Origin: Ginsengibacter hankyongi
GTDB taxonomy: Bacteria; Bacteroidota; Bacteroidia; Chitinophagales; Chitinophagaceae
Direction: 5' to 3'
DNA length: 64,000 bases
Assembly: GCF_008710285.1 (NCBI RefSeq)
Contig: NZ_VYQF01000001.1
Span: 1,931,501 to 1,995,500, forward strand
Of this stretch, positions 56,001 to 62,544 are shown piece by piece. Made by a program: the position numbers and the translations under genes. The notes under the pieces were generated by a model. It saw only the letters and a list, made by a program, of their open reading frames with translations, was not told the DNA's origin and ran no database searches. The number at the start of each line of letters is the position of its first letter. Position 1 is the first letter of the stretch.

Positions 56001-56289
56001 TTCCGCCGTTAGTTGGAATAACATACACATCTTTGTTGCCGTCATAATTTCCGGTAAAGGCAATACTTTTTCCATCAGGAGAAAATTTTGGGAAACTTTC
56101 TACTCCGGTTGGTGAACTTAATTTTACTGCTTCGCCGCCTTGCTTGGGCATTATCCATAAATCGTTTGCATAAGTAAAAACAATTTGTGTTTTTGAAACG
56201 TCAGGATATCGGTATAAACCAGCATCGGTTTGCGCAAATAGAGATGTAAAAAGCAATTGAGCGTATAAAAGCAATAATAGATTCTTCAT
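53020..56289 (-). CDS. Tricorn-like S41 protease with beta-propeller repeats and PDZ domain
   Basis: A large exported protease of 1089 residues. After a signal peptide (1-19) come WD40-like PD40 repeats, recognisable as repeated FSPDGK/WSPDGK strings (about 65-540), then a tricorn-type C1 domain, a PDZ domain (about 770-850, EGSYLLAVNGVPLT) and the S41 catalytic domain. The nucleophile Ser is in NGWSGSGGDAFP near 985 and the last domain ends with GGVVTAPSFRMF. This is the tricorn core architecture, acting on peptides released by other proteases. It faces the STM3941 gene and is followed upstream by alpha-amylase on the same strand. Confidence 0.92.
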   Translation of the reverse strand: MKNLLLLLYAQLLFTSLFAQTDAGLYRYPDVSKTQIVFTYANDLWIMPKQGGEAVKLSSPTGVESFPKFSPDGKSIAFTGNYDGNKDVYVIPTNGGIPVRLTSHGYPDRVVGWQPDGKKVLFASGRESGRDRFNQLYTIAPTGGPALKLPLAYGEFASYSPDGKELAVTFRTQAFRNWKRYRGGWKADIHIFNLTNNTSENITALDTEAGNEFPMWHNDEIYFLTDRGPEVRMNLWKYDTKTKVAQQLTHFKDYDIHFPSAGPDEIVFEEGGNLYLYNFSSGKTNEIKVSLISDKTLLKSKIEKVDKYIQHADISPDGNRVLMEARGDIFSLPAENGFVEDITRTSGRAERYPAWSPDGKNIAYWSDQSGEYELWITPSTENRPLKLTSYGAGFRYNLFWSPDSKKLAFIDKAMKIQIYDIETNKTVTVDHAIHYFHDALENFSCSWSPDGRYLTFSHDLDNNHSAVFVFDYKIKNLHQVTTGFYSCADPVFDSEGKYIYLLTNESFSPNYSDIDNSFIYSNSTQLAVITLQKKTPSILFPKNDTVKIIASEPITKVVEVKRKFKSATDTVQKIRVKVNAVNIDFDGIESRLEILPLPAGNYSKPGSVKNKIIYIKSPPRDEDKGKPSLKIYDIDKKEEKTILDNVDNYKMSADRLKLLVHQGESYAIIKPEESQKFDKPLRIAEMQMLVNPMEEWKQILTDAWRIERDYFYDPNMHGVNWNQVKERYTKMLEGAGSREELNYIIGEMIGELNSSHTYQGGGDLEKENNQNMGYLGVDYEADGDFYKIKKIIKGAAWDAEERSPLDMPGVNIPEGSYLLAVNGVPLTTAQEPFAVFQGLADKTIELTYNSSPSWKGAKTAIVKAMKDEGRLRYLAWVEANRKRVDEETAGEVGYIYVPSTGIDGQNELIRQFNAQWDKKALVIDERFNSGGQIPDRFIEMLNRKPLAYWAIRDGKSNPWPPFANFGPKVMLINGWSGSGGDAFPDYFRKAGLGPLIGNRTWGGLIGISGTPDLIDGGVVTAPSFRMFNPDGTWFKEGHGVDPDILVDEDLGLMAKGIDPQLERAITEIKSLIKDKGYKIPITPAYQDRN

Positions 56290-56473
56290 GAGATCATTTT
56301 AATATTTAAAATTTGCAGGAGTCTTTTGAGGCTAAACGCAGTTGTTCAGAAATTGAGAGTAAAGTAGTAAAAAATTTATTATGCAAAAGAAGTTTAGGGA
56401 TGTGTGGTGGTACAGTCGCTTAATAAATTTGCAAAAGAGGTTTATGAATTGATGAATAGTTCCAATTTTTGAG

Positions 56474-57958
56474 TCACTTAGTTTTTTGGACCCAAACAGA
56501 AACGCCGCCGGCGGGTGCAAAAAATTCGCCCCAACCATCTTTATTGATTTTGACTTTTGCTTTATTTTTTCCCATCATATCAATAAATGTTTTTCCTGCA
56601 TAACGCTTCCCCATTTCCATAGTTTTATTTCCGTTGTCGCCATTAGAAATTACAACGGCGCATCCACGATGTTCATCATCACCTTCCCTTGTCCAGCCTA
56701 TGCAATTGGCATGGTCGAAATAGTCTCTTTGTGTTCCATAGGCATGTTCACGCCTTGCCTGTAATAGTTTTTCAATGTTCTCAACTCCCGGCATCCAGAT
56801 GTCATATTCATTGCCATCTTTTCCATAATCTTTGTAATTGGCTCCAAATAAATCAGGGTAAAACACGCATGGATAACCTTCATCCCGCAGCAGCGTTAAT
56901 GCATAAGCGATAGGCTTGAACCAAGGTTCCACCGGCGCTTCAAGAGCTTGTAAAGGTTGCGTGTCGTGGTTACTTATAACGGTTACTGCTTTGTCCGGCA
57001 TAATTTTCACCAGAGTGTCATCAAAGATTGTCCGCATGTCAAAATCATTCCCCATATTGGAGGCATTATGAAAATTATGATGCAACGAAGAATCAAAAAC
57101 GCTCATTCTTCCATGGGTTGCTTCAATATATTTTACCAACAGAGGTAAATGTCCCGGAGCCCAATATTCACCCACTGCAAAAATTTCTTTGCCAGTGCTT
57201 TGTCGTAAATTATCTAACCATTCGTTGTAAAAAGACGCAGGAATATGTTTAACCGCATCCAGCCGAACGCCATCAAATTGTGCCTGTTCGAAATACCATT
57301 TTCCCCAGCGATGTAGTTCTTCCCTAACGGCGGGATTTCGAAAGTCAATATCGTTATACATGAGGTAATCGTAGTTGCCTTTTTCATCGCCAATCATTTC
57401 CTGCCAGCTATCTCCATTGCCGTTTAGTATTCTGAAAACGCCGTCTTCACTGAGGTTGGAAGCATAATCAACCCCGGTGAAACACATGTAATTCCATTCA
57501 AAGTCTGAATACTTTTTTTGTCTTCCCGGGAAAGTAAATTTTGTAAAACCTTCTATTTCGAATGGTTCTGAAATGATTTCATTACGGTTATCAGGATTTA
57601 CTTTTACTACCTGAATTTTTTCAATTTCATCACCTCCGGCTTTGTGGTTTAAAACAATATCCACTATTGCCTGCATTCCTGTAGCACGTATAGCTTCCAA
57701 TGCTTCAATGTATTCCTGTTTGGTTCCATATTTAGTTCTAACCGATCCTTTCTGATCGAATTCACCTAAATCGTATAAATCATAAATATCATAGCCAGTG
57801 CTGTGTCCGCCAGTTGAGGCCTTGCAGGCAGGCGGTAACCAAATAGCTGTGAAACCAAGCTCTTTAAGGCGGGGTGCATCATTTTTTATTTGTTTCCACA
57901 AGGTTCCATCCGCCGGGAGGTACCAGTGAAAATATTGTAACATCGTTCCTTTTAACAT
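56474..57958 (-). CDS. Alpha-amylase, GH13 subfamily 5-like
   Basis: A 494-residue alpha-amylase. The active-site triad is visible: nucleophile Asp234 in GVRLDAVKHIP, acid-base Glu264 in VGEYW and Asp332 in SNHDTQ. The N-terminus (MLKGTMLQYFHWYLP) and the calcium-region residues match liquefying bacterial alpha-amylases. There is no signal peptide, so it is probably cytoplasmic, acting on maltodextrin or glycogen-type substrates. It is preceded by 184 bases with no recognised gene, and followed upstream by a 172-base gap before the dipeptidase. Confidence 0.92.
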   Translation of the reverse strand: MLKGTMLQYFHWYLPADGTLWKQIKNDAPRLKELGFTAIWLPPACKASTGGHSTGYDIYDLYDLGEFDQKGSVRTKYGTKQEYIEALEAIRATGMQAIVDIVLNHKAGGDEIEKIQVVKVNPDNRNEIISEPFEIEGFTKFTFPGRQKKYSDFEWNYMCFTGVDYASNLSEDGVFRILNGNGDSWQEMIGDEKGNYDYLMYNDIDFRNPAVREELHRWGKWYFEQAQFDGVRLDAVKHIPASFYNEWLDNLRQSTGKEIFAVGEYWAPGHLPLLVKYIEATHGRMSVFDSSLHHNFHNASNMGNDFDMRTIFDDTLVKIMPDKAVTVISNHDTQPLQALEAPVEPWFKPIAYALTLLRDEGYPCVFYPDLFGANYKDYGKDGNEYDIWMPGVENIEKLLQARREHAYGTQRDYFDHANCIGWTREGDDEHRGCAVVISNGDNGNKTMEMGKRYAGKTFIDMMGKNKAKVKINKDGWGEFFAPAGGVSVWVQKTK

Positions 57959-58130
57959 GCTGCTTTTTTTTGGATAAATACAGGAATAACATTTAAAAAC
58001 CAGGTTTGTTTAATGCTTAAATTCTCACATCTTTAAGTACCGGATATTGAAATTTTTTTCAAAGGTGTTCAAAAAAGTTGCGTTTACATTGGTACGTTAG
58101 TTTGGAATAAAATAATTTTTTGCTTGTTAA

Positions 58131-59327
58131 TTAATTACTTTCTTCATTCTCTTCGAGTAGCCTTATAAAATTACCGCCAAGGATTTTAAAAACATCTTTC
58201 CTGCTATAACCTCTTTTCAGCAGTGCTTTAGTTATTTGTGGGTAGCCTGTAATATCTTCCAACTGCTGCGGGGTACTATTGTTTACCCCATCAAAATCTG
58301 AACCCAGGCCCACATGATCCACACCAATTAGTTTTACGATATAATCGATATGGTCTATTATTAACGACAATGGCGGCCTCACATTAAAATATTCGTCTTT
58401 ATATTTTGTATTTAAAATATCGAAGACCATGCCTTTGTCTTTATCGGGATAAATTTTAAGTAAAGAATCTTTTTCATTTTTATGTTTTGACAAAAAAACC
58501 ATTTCGCGTTTTATGTAATTGCTGTCGAGAAATGCATTATAAAAATTTATATCAATTATCCCGCCATTTTTCCCCACTGCCTTTATCTGGTCATCTTTAA
58601 GGTTTCTGAATACAGGACAGATAGTGTATGCGCAACTGTGAGAGACCAATACAGGTTTTGATGTGGTTGCTATAGCATCCCAAAAAGTTTTTTCACCAAC
58701 GTGAGAGAGGTCGACCAACATCCCCAATTCATTCATATGATGAATTATTTCTTTTCCAAAATCATTTAATCCTTTTGGCTGGTGTAATAAAGAATCATCA
58801 GTTTCTTCTTCAGCCGAAGTTGCCCATGGAGTCGAGTTGTTCCATGTAAGCGTCATATATCTAACGCCCATATTATAAAGGGTATCCAAATTACTTATGT
58901 CATTTTCTATCATGTGACCGCCCTCTACTCCTATCATTGCCGCGAGCTTTTTTTGTTTAACCGCTTTTAATAAGTCTGTCGAATTTTTTACCAGGGCAAT
59001 TTTGCCGGGATGCCGTTGTATCGTCGCGTATAAAGTATCTATCTGCGTTTTTGCATAGTTATAAGGATGTTCTTTTTTCCCATCACACCAAATTGAAAAT
59101 ACCTGCACGTCCACGCCGCCTTCGGCAAAGCGCTGTAGATCCGATTGGGTTTTACCTTTCAGATTATCATCAAACCTTACATTTTTTTCGAAACATTGCG
59201 TGAGCAAATCATTATGTGTATCAACAAGAATTGCACGCCTATGAATTTTTTTATAAGATTGAGCATTCACTACATGCATTGAAAACATGGAAAAAGAAAA
59301 TGTGATAAAAAAGAGATAAGATTTCAT
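58131..59327 (-). CDS. Membrane dipeptidase, M19 family
   Basis: A 398-residue exported metallodipeptidase (renal-dipeptidase type). After a signal peptide (1-22) the metal sites appear: DTHNDL near 36-41, the bridging Glu in IGVEGGHMIENDI, His in VDLSHVGEKTFWD and VLVSHSCAY. The final part has HVGLGSDFDGVNN with a conserved Asp. Members cleave dipeptides including D-amino-acid and cell-wall-derived ones. Its location beside other exported peptidases fits peptide scavenging. Single gene with a 90-base gap to the next. Confidence 0.92.
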   Translation of the reverse strand: MKSYLFFITFSFSMFSMHVVNAQSYKKIHRRAILVDTHNDLLTQCFEKNVRFDDNLKGKTQSDLQRFAEGGVDVQVFSIWCDGKKEHPYNYAKTQIDTLYATIQRHPGKIALVKNSTDLLKAVKQKKLAAMIGVEGGHMIENDISNLDTLYNMGVRYMTLTWNNSTPWATSAEEETDDSLLHQPKGLNDFGKEIIHHMNELGMLVDLSHVGEKTFWDAIATTSKPVLVSHSCAYTICPVFRNLKDDQIKAVGKNGGIIDINFYNAFLDSNYIKREMVFLSKHKNEKDSLLKIYPDKDKGMVFDILNTKYKDEYFNVRPPLSLIIDHIDYIVKLIGVDHVGLGSDFDGVNNSTPQQLEDITGYPQITKALLKRGYSRKDVFKILGGNFIRLLEENEESN

Positions 59328-59416
59328 AAAAAACTATTCATGTAAATACGTGTAAATAATAGAGAGTTCTTCAGCTTACTAAAGATAAAGACCAATGAAA
59401 GAATTTTGTGAAATAC

Positions 59417-60166
59417 TTATTGAATTCCTTCTTCTTTTTTAAAAGCGTATGATGTATTTAAAATGTATTGATAAAACTCTGCCAAAGTGCTGGATACTAC
59501 GAATTGGTAAGAAGGCATATATAATTTCATGTAGCGGGTAAGCGTATCCCCGCTTAAACCCGTAATTCTGTGCACAACTTTTGGGCTGAACCGGTAATTT
59601 ACATATCGGTCCTGCTCATCCTCAACCAATCTTCTTTGAAACGCAAGATTTTCTTTTCTTCTTCTCACGCTAAACATACCGATCAGAGCATCTAGATCTA
59701 AGCCAGCTGCACCTCCAGGCTCAAAGGATGATTGTATACCGGGCTTTTCGTAATTAAAAATTTTTGAATACTCCATTCGGTTTTCTGTCGAGTCACGATG
59801 GTAAGTGTTTGAAAAGACGGTTACTCCTCTGAGTAATTTATATTTTGCGTTTATTCTTACCCGTAAGGAGATATCAAAAGAAGTATAATCAGTAATGGAT
59901 TTTACTGGAAACTTTAACGTAGATTTTCCCCTGAAGAAAAAACTTATTGAATCGCTTTCTGGTACATTTATATGATAAGCACCTAAAGAATCGGTAATGA
60001 CTTCGGAACCTGAAGTGCTGGTAACAACTACATTGGGAACTCCATAAAGTTTTGTAGAGTCGTAAACAGTTCCGGAGATTCTAACCTGCCCAAAAGACTT
60101 GGAAAGTTGCAGCGACAGTAATAAAAATACAACGGGTAAAAGCCTGCTTAGTATAATTTTTTTCAA
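59417..60166 (-). CDS. Carboxypeptidase-regulatory-like domain protein
   Basis: A 249-residue exported protein. Residues 1-26 are a signal peptide (ending SFG). A CarboxypepD_reg beta-sandwich follows (about 28-105, VRISGTVYDSTKLYGVPN to LGAYHINVP). The C-terminal 140 residues (from GVTVFSNTYHRDSTENRMEY) form a Bacteroidota-specific region of unknown role, with basic and aromatic residues (VRRRKENLAFQRRLVEDEQ). No barrel or enzyme motif is seen. It probably sits in the periplasm or on the outer membrane. Confidence 0.75.
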   Translation of the reverse strand: MKKIILSRLLPVVFLLLSLQLSKSFGQVRISGTVYDSTKLYGVPNVVVTSTSGSEVITDSLGAYHINVPESDSISFFFRGKSTLKFPVKSITDYTSFDISLRVRINAKYKLLRGVTVFSNTYHRDSTENRMEYSKIFNYEKPGIQSSFEPGGAAGLDLDALIGMFSVRRRKENLAFQRRLVEDEQDRYVNYRFSPKVVHRITGLSGDTLTRYMKLYMPSYQFVVSSTLAEFYQYILNTSYAFKKEEGIQ

Positions 60167-60234
60167 ATTTTTTTATAATTCGTAATATTACATTATTGCC
60201 TTTATCAAATTACCTGGTGATATTTATTTTAACG

Positions 60235-60266
60235 CTGCTTTTTGAAACTTGCATTTTAAAAAGCAG
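60235..60266 (-). terminator. Possible terminator hairpin downstream of purN
   Basis: CTGCTTTTT (60235-60243) pairs perfectly with AAAAAGCAG (60258-60266) around a 14-base loop, 20 bases past the purN stop. The minus-strand continuation is AT-rich, not a clean T run, so termination is uncertain. Confidence 0.4.
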
Positions 60267-60285
60267 GCCGGGCTTTAAAAAACTC

Positions 60286-60867
60286 TTATTCGCCGGCTTC
60301 CAATAATTTCTCAATTTGTTTTGCATAAAATCTATGCTCAAGCTCGTGTATTTTTTTGGAAAGGCTTTCAACCGTATCATTCTCATCAACCGGACAAGTA
60401 CTTTGAAAAATAATTTTTCCATGATCGTACTTTTCATCTACGAAGTGGATGGTAATCCCGCTTTGTTTTTCTTTTGCTGCTAGCACAGCCGCATGTACAG
60501 CACTTCCGTACATTCCTTTGCCTCCATAATCCGGTAGTAATGCCGGGTGAATATTTATAATTCTATTTTCAAAAGCTTCAGTTAATACTGGTGGAATTTT
60601 CCATAAAAAGCCAGCGAGTACAATAAAATCTATGTGTTGTTTTTTTAATTCCGAAACATATCCTGTAAGGCGAAACCATTGTTTTTCTATAAGTAACACT
60701 GGCATGTTTTCATTTGCTGCAATTTTTAAAACGCCGGCGCCGGCTTTGTTGCAAACAATTAAGCTGATTTTTATTTTCTCCGAATATTTAAAATGGTCTA
60801 TAATTTTTTGTGCATTGCTACCCGTTCCGGAGGCAAAAATGGCAACATGTTTTATTTCTTGTTTCAT
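60286..60867 (-). CDS. purN: Phosphoribosylglycinamide formyltransferase
   Basis: Transfers a formyl group from 10-formyl-tetrahydrofolate to GAR in purine synthesis. The 193-residue protein has VAIFASGTGSNAQ at its N-terminus (phosphate-binding loop), the catalytic Asn105 and His107 in INIHPALLP and Asp144 in HFVDEKYDHG, matching E. coli Asn106/His108/Asp144. It stands alone; other pur genes are not in the window. Its start faces the act operon across a 349-base gap. Confidence 0.95.
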   Translation of the reverse strand: MKQEIKHVAIFASGTGSNAQKIIDHFKYSEKIKISLIVCNKAGAGVLKIAANENMPVLLIEKQWFRLTGYVSELKKQHIDFIVLAGFLWKIPPVLTEAFENRIINIHPALLPDYGGKGMYGSAVHAAVLAAKEKQSGITIHFVDEKYDHGKIIFQSTCPVDENDTVESLSKKIHELEHRFYAKQIEKLLEAGE

Positions 60868-61137
60868 TTATTAACTGGGCTGCATTTTTTAGGTTGAATT
60901 AATTGATAGCATTTATATAAACTCATCACGAAGAATTACTAAGTATTCGCCACGCGTTATAATTTTATTTATAAAAGCTTACTATCATCAAAGATGCATT
61001 TTTTTTGATTTTAATTGCTCTACAGATTTTAAAAAATCTCGCAGTTTTATTTAATTAATTTATGTGACATTTCTTTTACAATAATTTTAATGATCTTCTA
61101 CAATGCAGGCTGGGTAAGGCTAAAAAAAAATTAAAAA

Positions 61138-61156
61138 TGTTAACACTTTGTCAACA
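61138..61156. promoter_or_regulatory. Inverted repeat overlapping the actA promoter
   Basis: TGTTAACA and TGTCAACA are separated by 3 bases (8-3-8, one mismatch as an inverted repeat). The element covers the position expected for the -33 box of the act promoter, so a regulator bound here could control it. The regulator is unknown. Confidence 0.45.
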
Positions 61157-61164
61157 TCCTGCCT

Positions 61165-61172
61165 TATTTTTG
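61165..61172 (+). promoter_or_regulatory. -7 box of the act operon promoter
   Basis: TATTTTTG matches TAnnTTTG exactly, 44 bases before the actA ATG. A TTTG at 61147-61150 is only 14 bases upstream, shorter than usual. Confidence 0.55.
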
Positions 61173-61216
61173 CACCCAATAGAAATTATTCCATTATCAA
61201 GATAGGTACTAAGTGT

Positions 61217-62461
61217 ATGAACCAACTCACCAGGCTTTTTCTTAAAATAACCGCGATACTTTTATTTCTTACTTTAATTTCTTCCAGGGAATTGTTGTTT
61301 GCAGCAGATGGAGAGACCCTTTTTAAAGCAAACTGTGCAAGTTGCCACAAGCCTCTTGAAGCTTATGTAGGTCCGGCACTTAAAGGTGCAAGGCAAAGAG
61401 AACCATCAAAAGATTGGGTATATAAATGGGTTCCCAATACAACAGTAATGGTAAATACCGATCCGTATGCCATGAAGTTAAAATCTCAATTTGGAAATGT
61501 AGTAATGACTTCGTTTCCGGATTTGAAAAAAGAAGAAATTGATGCAATACTTGATTGGGCGGACAAATATACCAAGCCAGGGGGAACGCCTGAAGGTCCA
61601 GTAACTGAACCACAATCTGATAATTCAATTTTATATGGTCTGCTTACGCTGATACTAGCTGTAATAGGTTTTGTTCTTTTGCAGGTAAACAGCAATCTTA
61701 AAAAACTAACTGATGAAAAAGACGGATTAAAATCTCCTACACCTGTTCCCTTTTATCGTAATAAAGCTTATTTGTTATTGGCAATAATTGTTCTCTTTTT
61801 ATTTGGAGGATATTTTTTAGTTGAAGGTGCCATGGGCTTGGGCAGAATGAAAGGATATCAACCTGTTCAGCCAATTTATTATTCACATAAAGTGCATGCC
61901 GGCGACAACCAAATCAGCTGCTTATATTGCCATGGTAATGCCCAGGATAGTAAGCACGCAACCGTGCCGGCAGTTAACGTTTGTATGAATTGCCATATGG
62001 CGGTAAAAAGCTACGGTGGCAAGCCATTAGTGAAAGAAGATGGAACTGCGGTAAATGCAAATGGCGAGATTGAAAAATTATACCAATATGCCGGTTGGAA
62101 TCCTTCTACAAAAACTTATGACAAACCAGGCAAGCCTATTGAGTGGGTAAAAATTCATAACCTTCCTGATTTTGTTTATTTCAATCATTCACAACACGTA
62201 AAAGTAGGCCGTGTACAATGCCAGACCTGCCATGGCGAAATTCAAAAAATGGATGAAGTAAAACAATTTGCCGACCTCAGCATGGGCTGGTGTGTCAACT
62301 GTCACCGCTCTACCAACGTACAGTTTAATGATGCACAGGGGCATGGTAATAAATTTTATAGCATTTACGAAAAATTTCACGAGGATATTAAAAATAATAA
62401 ATACGATAGTGTAACGGTTGAAAAGATCGGCGGGACCGAATGTATGAAATGCCACTATTAA
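61217..62461 (+). CDS. actA: Alternative complex III multihaem cytochrome c subunit ActA, with fused monohaem domain
   Basis: A membrane-anchored periplasmic cytochrome of alternative complex III, which oxidises menaquinol and passes electrons to cytochrome oxidase. A TTG at 61148 is in frame, but ATG 61217 lies after the promoter and starts the signal peptide. In the 414-residue protein CxxCH motifs occur at 40-44, 235-239, 256-260, 335-339, 359-363 and 409-413, six haems. The first belongs to a separate monohaem cytochrome domain (about 30-120), two transmembrane helices follow (about 137-157 and 183-203), and the last five form the pentahaem ActA domain. actB follows after 83 bases. Confidence 0.9.
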   Translation: MNQLTRLFLKITAILLFLTLISSRELLFAADGETLFKANCASCHKPLEAYVGPALKGARQREPSKDWVYKWVPNTTVMVNTDPYAMKLKSQFGNVVMTSFPDLKKEEIDAILDWADKYTKPGGTPEGPVTEPQSDNSILYGLLTLILAVIGFVLLQVNSNLKKLTDEKDGLKSPTPVPFYRNKAYLLLAIIVLFLFGGYFLVEGAMGLGRMKGYQPVQPIYYSHKVHAGDNQISCLYCHGNAQDSKHATVPAVNVCMNCHMAVKSYGGKPLVKEDGTAVNANGEIEKLYQYAGWNPSTKTYDKPGKPIEWVKIHNLPDFVYFNHSQHVKVGRVQCQTCHGEIQKMDEVKQFADLSMGWCVNCHRSTNVQFNDAQGHGNKFYSIYEKFHEDIKNNKYDSVTVEKIGGTECMKCHY

Positions 62462-62544
62462 TATAACCGCTGTTAAAAATAGATGCAAAGTGCATAATAA
62501 AGCCTTTTAAATTTTTGGATTTTAGAATTTTCAAATAGAAATAA

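Larger units (their letters stand above)
60868..61216. other. Intergenic region upstream of the act operon
   Basis: This 349-base gap separates the divergent purN and actA genes. It is AT-rich with no convincing small ORF, RNA or repeat apart from the inverted repeat and -7 box near its right end (61138-61172). The rest shows nothing recognisable. Confidence 0.6.

Noticed and set aside
56290-56473. Short minus-strand frame between the tricorn-like and amylase genes
   Set aside because: It overlaps the amylase end, has no motif and no start signal; the gap shows nothing else.
61148-61216. Upstream TTG start for actA
   Set aside because: It lies within the promoter and operator-like region and would add 23 residues before the signal peptide.
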